DNA of 64,000 bases. Source: Kordia sp965283645. GTDB lineage: Bacteria; Bacteroidota; Bacteroidia; Flavobacteriales; Flavobacteriaceae. The notes beneath the pieces are model-generated. The model was not told the origin of the DNA. It made no database searches and was given only the letters and a program-made list of their open reading frames with translations. Below are positions 51,241 to 61,100 of this stretch, one piece after another. Location of the stretch: assembly GCF_965283645.1 (NCBI RefSeq), contig NZ_CBDIPG010000001.1, positions 3,224,001 to 3,288,000 on the forward strand. The letters run 5' to 3'. The translations under genes and the position numbers were made by a program. Every line of letters begins with the position of its first letter. Positions within the stretch are counted from its first letter, which is position 1.

Positions 51241-51248
51241 TAAATTTG
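51241..51248 (+). promoter_or_regulatory. -7 box of pdxA
   Basis: TAAATTTG followed by C, 36 bp before the pdxA ATG; consensus -7 element, weak -33. Confidence 0.45.
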
Positions 51249-51284
51249 CATGTAAAATTAAGAAATAAAAGTCTGAATACTTAA

Positions 51285-52331
51285 ATGAAGAAAGAGGAAA
51301 AAATAAAAGTAGGAATTTCGGTTGGAGATTTAAATGGTATCGGAACTGAGGTAATTCTGAAGACATTCGAAGACAATAGAATGTTAGAGTTGTGTACGCC
51401 TATTATTTTTGGCTCCACTAAAATTTTATCATTTCAAAAGAAACATTTCAATATAGCTACAAACTTTTTTGGAATTCCAACTGCTGACAAAGCACAGCAT
51501 GGAAAAATAAATGTGGTCAACATTTCAAAAGAAATTGTAAACATAGCGTATGGAGTTTCATCGGAAACGGTTGGGCAGTTTGCTATCAAGTCATTTGTGG
51601 AAGGAACCAAAGCGTTAAAAGAAGGTGCCATAGACGTATTGGTAACAGCACCTATAAATAAACACAATGTACAATCGGAAGATTTTAAGTTTCCAGGACA
51701 CACAGACTATTTAGGCGAAAACCTAGAAGGTGATAGTTTAATGTTAATGGTAAATGGTTCATTGCGTGTTGGCTTACTCACAGATCATGTGGCTGTAAAA
51801 GATGTTTCTGAAACAATTACACCAGAACTTATAGAAAAAAAGGTAAACATTATATACAATACGTTAAAACAAGACTTCGGAATTAGCAAACCTAAAATTG
51901 CAATTTTGGGCATCAACCCACATGTTGGAGACAATGGAGTTATTGGCGTAGAAGATGATGAGGTGATGAAGCCAACGTTGGAAAAAATTAAAAACTCAGG
52001 CAAGCTAGTCTTTGGACCATATGCGGCAGATAGTTTCTTCGCATCTAGCAATTACAAAAACTTTGATGCTATTTTGGCGGCCTATCACGATCAGGGATTA
52101 ATTCCGTTTAAAACGCTATCATTTGGACAAGGAGTTAATTTTACGGCAGGACTTAACAGAGTTCGTACATCTCCAGATCATGGAACAGCCTATGAAATAG
52201 CAGGAAAAAACAAGGCAGATCACAACTCTTTCAAAGAAGCGGTATTCACTGGAATACAGATTTTTAAAAGCAGAACTGACTACCAACAAATTGCAAAAAA
52301 TCCACTAAAAAAGCAACCTGCCAAGATATAA
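51285..52331 (+). CDS. pdxA: 4-hydroxythreonine-4-phosphate dehydrogenase
   Basis: A 348-aa NAD-dependent enzyme of pyridoxal phosphate synthesis (DXP-dependent route). Substrate and metal motifs are visible: VTAPINKHNV, FPGHTDYLGE with a catalytic His, a second metal His in AYHDQGLIPFK, and the third in RTSPDHGTAYEIAGK. Length fits the family. The C-terminus carries a short basic tail. Confidence 0.95.
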   Translation: MKKEEKIKVGISVGDLNGIGTEVILKTFEDNRMLELCTPIIFGSTKILSFQKKHFNIATNFFGIPTADKAQHGKINVVNISKEIVNIAYGVSSETVGQFAIKSFVEGTKALKEGAIDVLVTAPINKHNVQSEDFKFPGHTDYLGENLEGDSLMLMVNGSLRVGLLTDHVAVKDVSETITPELIEKKVNIIYNTLKQDFGISKPKIAILGINPHVGDNGVIGVEDDEVMKPTLEKIKNSGKLVFGPYAADSFFASSNYKNFDAILAAYHDQGLIPFKTLSFGQGVNFTAGLNRVRTSPDHGTAYEIAGKNKADHNSFKEAVFTGIQIFKSRTDYQQIAKNPLKKQPAKI

Positions 52332-52374
52332 ACAAAAAAATGTTAACAACTTAACGTTGATACAAAAAAATTTA

Positions 52375-52382
52375 TATCTTTG
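52375..52382 (+). promoter_or_regulatory. -7 box of the YceD-rpmF operon
   Basis: TATCTTTG followed by C, 14 bp before the ATG at 52397. A TTG is present 15 nt upstream, slightly too close for the consensus. Confidence 0.55.
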
Positions 52383-52396
52383 CACGCTCGAAACTG

Positions 52397-52945
52397 ATGT
52401 TTAAGATGATGGAACTAAAGGACTTTAACATTCCTTTTATAGGATTAAAAGAAGGAAAGCACCAGTTCGAATATCAAATTGATAATTCGTTCTTTAAACT
52501 TTTTGATTATGATGAATTCAATGCAACTGCAATTCGTGCAACGTTAGCATTTCACAAAAAAGCAACCATGCTTGAATTAACGTTCAATGCAACTGGAACT
52601 GTAACTATAAATTGTGATTTGACAAACGAGCCGTTTGAGCAGCCAATTGAAAGTGATTTAGACTTACTAGTGAAGTTCGGAAACGAATACAATGATGAAA
52701 ATGAAGAAATTCTCATCATACCACATGGAGAGTATGAAATTAATGTTGCACAATATATATATGAAATGATTGTGTTGGCAGTACCTTCAAAAAGAATTCA
52801 TCCAGGTATTGAAGACGGAACATTAGAGTCGGACATACTAGAAAAGCTAGAAGAATTACAACCTGGTACAGATAAAAAAGAAACTGAAGAGGAAATAGAT
52901 CCTCGTTGGAATACATTAAAAAAACTATTAACGGATAATAAATAA
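52397..52945 (+). CDS. YceD/DUF177 family protein
   Basis: A 182-aa cytoplasmic protein of the YceD (DUF177) family, which is almost always encoded before rpmF and affects 23S rRNA or ribosome assembly. The central strands FNATGTVTINCDLTNEPFEQ and the acidic end with IDPRWNTLKKL are typical. The start could also be the ATG at 52406 or 52409; the first is reported. It is followed by rpmF after 8 bp and probably shares its transcript. Confidence 0.88.
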   Translation: MFKMMELKDFNIPFIGLKEGKHQFEYQIDNSFFKLFDYDEFNATAIRATLAFHKKATMLELTFNATGTVTINCDLTNEPFEQPIESDLDLLVKFGNEYNDENEEILIIPHGEYEINVAQYIYEMIVLAVPSKRIHPGIEDGTLESDILEKLEELQPGTDKKETEEEIDPRWNTLKKLLTDNK

Positions 52946-52953
52946 AATAGAAA

Positions 52954-53154
52954 ATGGCACATCCTAAGAGAAAAATCTCGAAAACAAGAAGAGATAAGAG
53001 AAGAACACATTACAAAGCATCAGTTCCTCAAATCGCTACGTGCCCAACTACTGGTGAAGCACACTTATACCACAGAGCTCACTGGCACGAAGGAAAACTA
53101 TATTACAGAGGAAAAGTATTGATTGACAATACTGTAGAAGAAAACGTAGCATAA
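52954..53154 (+). CDS. rpmF: 50S ribosomal protein L32
   Basis: A 66-aa basic ribosomal protein. MAHPKRKISKTRRDKRRTHY is the family start. Only one Cys is present where zinc-binding forms have four, so this is the zinc-free (C-) type. A terminator follows, separating this pair from fabH. Confidence 0.97.
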   Translation: MAHPKRKISKTRRDKRRTHYKASVPQIATCPTTGEAHLYHRAHWHEGKLYYRGKVLIDNTVEENVA

Positions 53155-53181
53155 TTTTATAAAATGCTATAGTGATAAAAG

Positions 53182-53205
53182 CTCTCACTTTTGTGAGAGT
53201 TTTTT
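53182..53205 (+). terminator. Terminator of the YceD-rpmF operon
   Basis: CTCTCAC (53182-53188), loop TTTT, GTGAGAG (53193-53199), followed by six T. A textbook rho-independent terminator. Confidence 0.92.
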
Positions 53206-53332
53206 ATTTGTTCATTTTTTTGTTAAAAATGTAAAAACGACATATTTTGCCAAGATTATCAGAGAATTTTAGTAATTTCGTTTAATTTTGAATGAATTTT
53301 TGTTAAAAAACAAAAAAAACCAACGTTAAGGT

Positions 53333-54331
53333 ATGACCAAAATTACAGCAGCAATAACAGCTGTAGGAGCTTATGTTCCTGAATATGTATTAACCAACAA
53401 GATACTTGAAACAATGGTTGATACTAACGATGAGTGGATTACCACTCGAACAGGTATCAAAGAACGCCGAATTCTTAAAAAAGAAGGAGAAGGAACCTCA
53501 TACTTGGCTATCAAAGCCGCAGAAGACTTACTTGCCAAAAAAAATTTAGATCCTAAAGAAATAGACTTAGTCATTGTAGCTACAGCAACACCCGATATGC
53601 CCGTAGCTTCGACTGCTGTATATACAGCTAGTAAAATAGGAGCAACAAATGCATTTGCTTTCGACTTACAAGCGGCATGCTCTAGTTTCTTATACGGAAT
53701 GTCTACAGCGGCAAGTTATATACAATCTGGACGCTATAAAAAAGTACTTTTAATAGGTGCTGATAAAATGTCTTCAATAATTGATTATAAAGATAGAGCA
53801 ACATGTATTATCTTTGGTGATGGAGCTGGCGCAGTATTATTTGAGCCAAATGAAGAAGGACTTGGATTGCAAGACGAATATTTGAGAAGTGACGGAGTCG
53901 GAAGAGAATTCCTAAAAATAGACGCTGGTGGATCAATATTACCAGCATCAACAACAACATTAGAAAACAATCAACACACTGTATTTCAAGACGGAAAAAC
54001 AGTTTTTAAATTCGCAGTATCTAACATGGCAGATGTGAGTGCCAAAATAATGGAAGATAACAACCTGACGAATGAAGACGTACAATGGTTAGTGCCACAT
54101 CAAGCTAACAAACGTATCATTGATGCCACTGCAAGGCGAATGGGCGTAGATGAAAGTAAAGTAATGGTAAATATCCAGCGTTACGGAAATACAACCTCTG
54201 GAACGCTTCCCCTGTGTTTACATGACTATGAAAAACAACTCAAAAAAGGAGATAACCTTGTTTTTGCCGCTTTTGGAGGCGGTTTTACTTGGGGAGCTAT
54301 CTACCTAAAATGGGCATATAATTCAAACTAG
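53333..54331 (+). CDS. fabH: 3-oxoacyl-ACP synthase III
   Basis: A 332-aa ketoacyl synthase III that starts fatty-acid chains by condensing acetyl- or branched acyl-CoA with malonyl-ACP. The catalytic triad is visible: Cys in DLQAACSSFLYGM (about 116), His in VPHQANKRII (about 255) and Asn in YGNTTSGT (about 285). It is followed after 21 bp by accB and then accC, forming a fatty-acid initiation operon. A possible -7 box TAATTTTG lies at 53283-53290. Confidence 0.95.
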   Translation: MTKITAAITAVGAYVPEYVLTNKILETMVDTNDEWITTRTGIKERRILKKEGEGTSYLAIKAAEDLLAKKNLDPKEIDLVIVATATPDMPVASTAVYTASKIGATNAFAFDLQAACSSFLYGMSTAASYIQSGRYKKVLLIGADKMSSIIDYKDRATCIIFGDGAGAVLFEPNEEGLGLQDEYLRSDGVGREFLKIDAGGSILPASTTTLENNQHTVFQDGKTVFKFAVSNMADVSAKIMEDNNLTNEDVQWLVPHQANKRIIDATARRMGVDESKVMVNIQRYGNTTSGTLPLCLHDYEKQLKKGDNLVFAAFGGGFTWGAIYLKWAYNSN

Positions 54332-54352
54332 AAAACGACTAAAACCTATCTC

Positions 54353-54841
54353 ATGGATTTAAAAGAAATACAAAACTTAATTAAATTCGTAGCCAAATCT
54401 GGAGCAAGTGAAGTAAAACTTGAAATGGACGACGTAAAAATCACCATTAAAACTGGAGAAGCTAAAGGCGAAATGACAACTGTAGTGCAACAAATTCCGA
54501 TGGCCGGAATTCCGCAACAAGCACCAGCTCCAGTTGCGCCACAAGCACCTACAAACACTGAAGCACCTGCTACACCTGCCGCCGCTGACGATAATGCTAA
54601 ATATATTACTATAAAATCACCAATTATTGGTACTTTCTATAGAAAACCATCTCCAGACAAACCCGTTTTTGTTGAAGTTGGACAATCAATTTCTGAAGGA
54701 GACGTATTGTGTGTGATTGAAGCAATGAAACTTTTCAACGAAATTGAATCAGAAGTTTCAGGAAAAGTAGTGAAAGTCTTAGTAGATGACTCTTCACCAG
54801 TAGAATTTGATCAACCATTATTCTTGGTAGATCCATCATAA
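54353..54841 (+). CDS. accB: Biotin carboxyl carrier protein of acetyl-CoA carboxylase
   Basis: A 162-aa protein carrying the biotin that accepts carboxylate from AccC. An N-terminal 40-residue region is joined by a Pro/Ala-rich linker (about 50-80) to the biotinyl domain, with the attachment site EAMKLF (Lys126). The C-terminus FDQPLFLVDPS is normal. Located between fabH and accC. Confidence 0.95.
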   Translation: MDLKEIQNLIKFVAKSGASEVKLEMDDVKITIKTGEAKGEMTTVVQQIPMAGIPQQAPAPVAPQAPTNTEAPATPAAADDNAKYITIKSPIIGTFYRKPSPDKPVFVEVGQSISEGDVLCVIEAMKLFNEIESEVSGKVVKVLVDDSSPVEFDQPLFLVDPS

Positions 54842-54933
54842 GAAATTTTAGATAGCACTTGAAGTACAAAAAACACTTGTTGTACAATTCAAAAAGTTAC
54901 AGATTTTAATTTCAAAATTTAAAATTTCAAAAG

Positions 54934-56283
54934 ATGTTCAAAAAAATATTAGTTGCAAATAGAGGGGAAATAGCACTTAGAGTTATTAGAACCTGCAAAG
55001 AAATGGGTATCAAAACAGTTGCAGTATATTCTACAGCTGACATTGATAGCTTACATGTTCGATTTGCTGATGAAGCGGTTTGCATTGGACCAGCTCCAAG
55101 TAGTGAATCGTATTTAAAAATGGCAAATATTATTGCTGCTGCAGAAATTACAAATGCAGACGCCATTCATCCAGGATACGGATTCTTATCAGAAAATGCC
55201 AAATTCTCTAAAATTTGTGGAGAACATAATATCAAATTTATTGGTGCTTCTCCAGAAATGATTGATAGAATGGGAGACAAAGCTTCTGCAAAATCTACTA
55301 TGAAAGCTGCAGGCGTTCCATGTGTTCCAGGAAGTGAAGGAATCATTGAAGATTTTGAAGAATGTGAAAAACTAGCCGTAGAAACAGGATATCCTGTCAT
55401 GCTTAAAGCAACTGCTGGTGGTGGTGGAAAAGGAATGCGTGCCGTTTGGAAACCAGAAGATTTAAGAGACGCTTGGGATTCTGCTCGACAAGAATCGAAA
55501 GCGGCTTTTGGAAATGATGACATGTACATGGAAAAATTAATTGAAGAACCAAGACACATCGAAATTCAAGTGGTTGGAGATTCTTCAGGGAAAGCATGTC
55601 ACTTGTCAGAGCGTGATTGTTCTGTACAACGTCGTCACCAAAAATTAACAGAAGAAGTACCTTCTCCATTCATGACAGACGATTTGCGTGCACGTATGGG
55701 AGAAGCTGCTGTAAAAGCTGCCGAATACATTAAATATGAAGGTGCTGGAACGGTTGAATTCTTAGTAGATAAGCATAGAAACTTCTATTTTATGGAAATG
55801 AATACGCGTATCCAAGTAGAACATCCAATTACGGAGCAAGTAATTGATTTTGATTTGATTAGAGAGCAAATCTTAGTAGCGGCTGGCGTGCCAATTTCTG
55901 GGAAAAACTATACGCCAAACTTACACTCAATTGAATGTAGAATTAACGCAGAAGACCCGTTTAACAACTTCAGACCTTCTCCAGGAAAAATTACAGTATT
56001 ACACGCACCAGGCGGACACGGAGTTCGTTTAGATACGCATGTATATGCTGGATATTCAATTCCGCCAAACTACGATTCAATGATTGCAAAGTTGATTACA
56101 ACTGCGCAAACACGTGAAGAAGCAATCAACAAAATGAAACGTGCGTTAGATGAGTTCGTAATTGAAGGCATTAAAACGACAATTCCTTTCCACAGACAAT
56201 TAATGGATCATCCTGATTATGTGGCTGGAAATTATACAACGAAATTTATGGAAGATTTTGAAATGCAACCAGAAGCAGAGTAA
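54934..56283 (+). CDS. accC: Biotin carboxylase subunit of acetyl-CoA carboxylase
   Basis: A 449-aa ATP-grasp enzyme that carboxylates the biotin on AccB using bicarbonate and ATP. KATAGGGGKGMR (glycine-rich loop), SERDCSVQRRHQKLTEE and FMEMNTRIQVEHPITE are the family motifs; the C-terminal Biotin_carb_C domain is complete. It is the last gene before a strong terminator. Confidence 0.97.
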   Translation: MFKKILVANRGEIALRVIRTCKEMGIKTVAVYSTADIDSLHVRFADEAVCIGPAPSSESYLKMANIIAAAEITNADAIHPGYGFLSENAKFSKICGEHNIKFIGASPEMIDRMGDKASAKSTMKAAGVPCVPGSEGIIEDFEECEKLAVETGYPVMLKATAGGGGKGMRAVWKPEDLRDAWDSARQESKAAFGNDDMYMEKLIEEPRHIEIQVVGDSSGKACHLSERDCSVQRRHQKLTEEVPSPFMTDDLRARMGEAAVKAAEYIKYEGAGTVEFLVDKHRNFYFMEMNTRIQVEHPITEQVIDFDLIREQILVAAGVPISGKNYTPNLHSIECRINAEDPFNNFRPSPGKITVLHAPGGHGVRLDTHVYAGYSIPPNYDSMIAKLITTAQTREEAINKMKRALDEFVIEGIKTTIPFHRQLMDHPDYVAGNYTTKFMEDFEMQPEAE

Positions 56284-56302
56284 ATTTCAACCAAAAAAAT
56301 AT

Positions 56303-56336
56303 AAAAAAGCTCTTTACATTTGTAAGGAGCTTTTTT
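56303..56336 (+). terminator. Terminator of the fabH-accB-accC operon
   Basis: A 16-bp stem, 56303-56318 with 56321-56336 (one G-U pair), a 2-nt nominal loop and a run of T. Confidence 0.9.
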
Positions 56337-56390
56337 TATGATGGAAAACTAGACTGTAATTTTTCTATCATAAAATTTTAAAATAAACAT

Positions 56391-57503
56391 ATGAACCTTA
56401 GCTATTGGGAATACAAAACATGGTTGACAAATGTCGATTTTACGATTGTCGGAAGCGGTATTGTCGGACTTAGTTGTGCGTTGCAACTTCGCGAGCAATA
56501 TCCGACAGCAAAAATAATCATTCTCGAAAAAGGAATCTTGCCACACGGCGCAAGTACAAAAAATGCTGGTTTTGCCTGTTTTGGTAGTCTCTCCGAGATT
56601 TTAGACGATTTGCAGACACATTCTGAGCAAGAAGTAATAGAGCTCGTTAAAAGACGTTGTGAAGGTTTGCAGTTGCTTCGTTCAACTTTAGGTGATGCTA
56701 CCATAGATTTTCAACAATTGGGCGGTTACGAATTATTTACAGAAGAAGATACGGAGTTGTACGAATCGTGTTTGACACAGAAAGAAAAGATCAACGACTT
56801 GTTGCAACCAATTTTTAAAGATGCTGTATTTAGTGAAGTTTCAAATTCGTTTCAGTTTGAAAACATTCAGAAAAATTATATTTTCAATCAGTTTGAAGGA
56901 CAACTCGATACAGGAAAAATGATGAATGCGTTGTTACAAAAAGTATTGGCGAGCAACGTTCAGATTTTAAATTCGATTTTGGTTCAACATTTTGAAGAAA
57001 GCGGAAATTTGGTACATGTTGAAACGAATCATGCTAATTTTTATACCAAGAAATTATTAGTTGCCACTAACGGATTTGCGTCACAGTTATTAGACGAAAA
57101 TGTAAAACCTGCACGTGCGCAAGTGTTGATTACGGAGCCAATTCCTAATTTGCATATTAAAGGAACGTTTCATTTAGATAAAGGTTATTATTATTTTAGA
57201 AATATCGAAAATCGAATTTTATTAGGCGGTGGACGAAACCTTGATTTTGAAGGTGAAGAAACGACAGAATTTAAACTAACCGAGTTGATTCAAGATAAGT
57301 TAGATTCTTTATTGAAAACAACTATTTTACCAAATACTTCTTTTGAAATTGAACATCGTTGGAGCGGAATTATGGGTGTTGGATCACAGAAAAAAGCCAT
57401 TGTAAAACCAATTTCTAACCATGTATATTGTGGCGTTCGCTTAGGCGGAATGGGCGTTGCTATTGGTAGTTTGGTAGGAAAAGAATTAGCACAATTGATA
57501 TGA
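56391..57503 (+). CDS. FAD-dependent amino acid oxidase (DAO family)
   Basis: A 370-aa flavoenzyme of the glycine/D-amino-acid oxidase family. The dinucleotide-binding GSGIVGLSCALQL with GxGxxG and the following acidic LEKG are at about 22-52. HGASTKNAGFACFG (about 59-72) is the FAD-contacting segment. The C-terminal YCGVRLGGMGVAIGS closes the FAD domain. There is no signal peptide. The substrate could be an amine or amino acid and is not decided. It overlaps the downstream GreA-like gene by 4 bp, so the two are coupled. Confidence 0.87.
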   Translation: MNLSYWEYKTWLTNVDFTIVGSGIVGLSCALQLREQYPTAKIIILEKGILPHGASTKNAGFACFGSLSEILDDLQTHSEQEVIELVKRRCEGLQLLRSTLGDATIDFQQLGGYELFTEEDTELYESCLTQKEKINDLLQPIFKDAVFSEVSNSFQFENIQKNYIFNQFEGQLDTGKMMNALLQKVLASNVQILNSILVQHFEESGNLVHVETNHANFYTKKLLVATNGFASQLLDENVKPARAQVLITEPIPNLHIKGTFHLDKGYYYFRNIENRILLGGGRNLDFEGEETTEFKLTELIQDKLDSLLKTTILPNTSFEIEHRWSGIMGVGSQKKAIVKPISNHVYCGVRLGGMGVAIGSLVGKELAQLI

Positions 57504-57949
57504 GTTTAAAGAAAACATTACACAAATTGTGTTTGGATAGTGTTAACGAACGCCAAGCGAATATTCAAAAAAATTTTTCAAGTATTCAAGAAGCAATGTT
57601 GTCCGAAACCAAAAGTTCGGCAGGCGATAAGCATGAAACAGGCAGAGCCATGTTGCAGTTGGAACGTGAAAAGTTGGGCAATCAACTTGCGGAAATTCAG
57701 AAAGTAAAAGAAATTTTGCTCAAAATAGATGCTACTTCAATTGCAAAACAAGGTTGTTTAGGCAGTATTGTGTATACAACACAAGCCAATTATTTTATCG
57801 CTGTAAGTGTTGGCGAAATTACTATAAAAAATGAAAAATTCTACGCTATTGCGACTAATACGCCGATTGGAAAGTTATTGCTTGGTAAAAAAGTAGGCGA
57901 TCCTATTTCATTTCGGAATCAATCATTTGTTATTAAAGATATTTTTTAG
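57500..57949 (+). CDS. GreA/GreB-like protein
   Basis: A 149-aa cytoplasmic protein. The N-terminal half (about 1-75) is a predicted coiled coil with AMLSETKSSAGDKHETGRAM, the GreA-type antiparallel arm. The C-terminal half (about 80-149) resembles the FKBP-like domain, ending NTPIGKLLLGKKVGDPISF. GreA and GreB rescue stalled RNA polymerase. The tip acidic residues differ from GreA, so it may be a related Gre-fold factor. It is sometimes mislabelled as a ketoacyl synthase in flavobacterial annotations. Translational coupling to the flavoenzyme is unexplained. Confidence 0.78.
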   Translation: MSLKKTLHKLCLDSVNERQANIQKNFSSIQEAMLSETKSSAGDKHETGRAMLQLEREKLGNQLAEIQKVKEILLKIDATSIAKQGCLGSIVYTTQANYFIAVSVGEITIKNEKFYAIATNTPIGKLLLGKKVGDPISFRNQSFVIKDIF

Positions 57950-57968
57950 ACTTGCTATGAATTTTAGT

Positions 57969-57994
57969 TGTCACATCGAGCGCAGTCGAGATGC
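57969..57994. repeat. Interspersed intergenic repeat (TCGA...TCGA type)
   Basis: Contains ATCGAGCGCAGTCGAGAT with TCGA-GCGCAG-TCGA. Strings of this kind are common between genes in flavobacterial genomes. It lies before another repeat-like stretch extending to about 58053. Confidence 0.45.
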
Positions 57995-58073
57995 AAATGA
58001 TAATTTTGTTTCTCAAATGACAGATAGCTTCACGTTGTTGGCAATGACGTGATATAAAGTTTATCCAAATGAC

Positions 58074-58106
58074 AAAACTCCAACACTTTTAAAGCATTGG
58101 AGTTTT
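58074..58106. terminator. Bidirectional terminator
   Basis: AAAACTCCAA (58074-58083) and TTGGAGTTTT (58097-58106), with an inner CTTT/AAAG stem in the 13-nt loop. Placed between the convergent GreA-like and type IX-secreted protein genes. Confidence 0.75.
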
Positions 58107-58126
58107 ATAGTTTGAATGTTTTTTTG

Positions 58127-61100
58127 TTATTGTTTGATGAATTTCTGAGTAAATACTTTTCCTTCAGATTCTAATCGTAAAATATAGTTTCCTTGGCGTA
58201 AGTTTGATACATCAATGTTATGTTCTTCTAATTTTAAGTTCATTACACGTTTTCCTTCAATATTGAAGATGGTTGCAATTTTCCCAATTAAATTAACTGG
58301 ACTGTTGATATTCATTACATTTCCAACAGGATTTGGATGAATTACAATACTTTCAAATAACGTTTCATCTTGAACACTTAACGCTTGCCCTTCAGTAATG
58401 ATATGATGCGTATTGATTGCCGGATTTACAATATTATCAATAGTTCCAGATGGCCAATAAATAAGAATGTTTGTCACAGCAGTATCCGTTCCGATTCCAA
58501 AGTGTACATTAAGCGAACTCATAAAACGGAAACCTTCTCCACTACGTACATCACGTATTTGAACTCCAGAAGCTGTATATATTTCTACTCTAGCACCAAT
58601 TCCGTTAATGTTACTTGCAACTCCAGTTGTTGTAATTTTTATCCAATTATTACTGTTTGTTGTGTTTGTATATAGCGTAGTTCCTGAAATAGCATCAATA
58701 AATCCGTCATTGTTTAAATCGCCGAAAGAGCCATTATTTCCAGCTAGTATATTGTCGTAAACGGTAAATGTTAAGTCACCATTTCCAAATAATATACTAC
58801 CATTAGAAGCAATATCTAAGTTTCCATCATTATCAAAGTCATATGTAGCATTTTCGATACCTAAGTTGGTTAATGCTGGTAATATTCCTGAAGCAGCCGT
58901 TACATTTGTAAATGTACTATTTCCATTATTTCGCATTAATTTGTGTGTACCATCAGCTGTAGAACTTGCACCAACAAAAACGTCCATATCTCCATCGTTG
59001 TCAAAATCTCCCCAAGCGGAAGACCATGTTTGTAATGGATCTGCTAAACCTGCGGTAGAAGCAACTTCTGTAAAGTTTCCTGTTCCGTCATTTTCGTGTA
59101 ATTCGTTTATATTAATTGTACTAGAACCTCCACGACATTTTGCAATAAACATATCCATATCTCTATCATTATCATAATCAATCCAGACAGAACCATAGTT
59201 TCCTCCACCTGCAATATCTCCAAGTCCACCTTGATTAAATACGAGATTTCCGCTTCCATCATTCATATAATATACATTTGGATCAACATCATGACAAACA
59301 AAAGCATCTAAGTTTCCATCTTGGTTTAAATCGACAAAATTTGAACGTTGTGAGAATACATATTCAGGTCCAGAAATTTCTGTAAATCCTGTTCCTGTTG
59401 CATTTGCTCTCATAAATGTAACACCATTTTGTCCACCGTATAATAAATCGGTAAATCCGTTTCTATCAAAATCTGCAGCGGCCAAACTCCAAGAAGGTGA
59501 ATTATCTGCGCTAGTTGTTGTAATATTTGTTCCAGTAGCACTTAATCCGCCAAGCATTTGTTGGTAAAATATATTGACATTTGTTGTTCCAATAGAAACT
59601 ACATCGTCTAAAAAGTCTCCATTCATATCAACGGCGGCTCTTTGCGTTCCACTTGTAGCAACAGTAGATGTTGTAAAGTCAGCTGGCGGCGGCGGCGCTA
59701 AGGTTTGAAATGTTAATGGTGCACTCCAAATACTAGTGTCTAACCCGCAAATAGCACGTACATATACTTCGTAACTTGTTCCTGCATTTAAAGCAGTTAG
59801 GTTTACACTTGTTGTGCTTGAAGCAGTTCCTGAGCCTGTAGGTGTTCCTGTTCCTGCAGGTTGTATTACATATTCCCAAGCAGTTTCTCCGTTGTTAGCT
59901 ATCCAAGAAACTGTTGCTGAGGTTTGTGTAATTGCAGTAGCGGTTAGGCTAGAAGGCGCAATACAAAATGACCCGCATGTTTCTACACGAACTAAATCGA
60001 TAGACATATCTCCTGAGAAACCTGTTCCAGTTCCAGTGTGACTAAATTCTACATAAATTATTTGTCCTAGGTAACTATCTAAGTTGACACCAACAGGAAC
60101 CCAAGCTTCTGATCCGCTTGTTTGTAATTCTCCAATTTGTGTAAATACAGTTGTAAAAGGTCCTGAGGCACTTGTACCAATTTTTACGTTTAATGTTCCC
60201 ATATCAGCTCCATACGCATGTAAATAGAATGAGAGTTCTGCGCTATCTGTAGCTGTTGATAAGTCGATTGCTGGACTTACGGCAGAGCCTGTTACTGTTG
60301 TATCTCCAGAGGCTTCATAGTTCATAAAGTTTGCACCACTAAAAGCAGTATCTGGACCAGTATTATTAGAGGTGGATTCGTTAGGTATTTCCCAAGAACC
60401 ATTTCCGTTGTTTAAATTTCCTGTCCATCCAGAAACGGTATCAAATTCTTCTGTAAAGATAAACGTTGATGCGCCCGAACCACAAGTTACACCAACAGGT
60501 GGCGGTGGCGGACAATTACTTTGTGTTATTGAACCACTACTAACGATACAGTTTGCATCTTGATCATTTTGAATAGATATTATAACATCTGTAGCATTTG
60601 CATATGGGCCAAATTGCAGGTTTCCTGCCATCGATAATGATTGTGTTGCACTTGCTTGATTGTCTGAAACGGTTACTGATGTTGCCGATCCAAGGTCAGA
60701 TACGTTAACATCTACAAAGAAACCTCCACTTGTTGCACAATCATCAACTACAGTATACGTAGCAGTTGCGTTTGTACAAGTTGCACAGTTTACATTAAAA
60801 TCCCACGGCACGAATCCGTTACCTGAACAATTTACAGCAATATCTGAGTTTACAGAAACTGTAATTGTATCTCCACTTGACAGGAATGTAAGACCTGTTA
60901 AGTCTCCAGTATTTCCATAGCCGTTGTATAGTTCGGTTCCGTCGGTATCTAGTACAATTAATTGATCCCAAGTATCTTCTACTTGTCCAGCATTAAACGT
61001 AACACTTAAATCAGAACCATCAGAACTTACAAAAACAAAACTTGTAGTATCATTATTTACATAACAATAGGTTGTATTTACAGCTCCTAAGGAACAATCG

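Noticed and set aside
59814..60041. Frames antisense to the VCBS protein
   Set aside because: They are mirrors of repeat-rich coding sequence on the other strand without start signals or family features.
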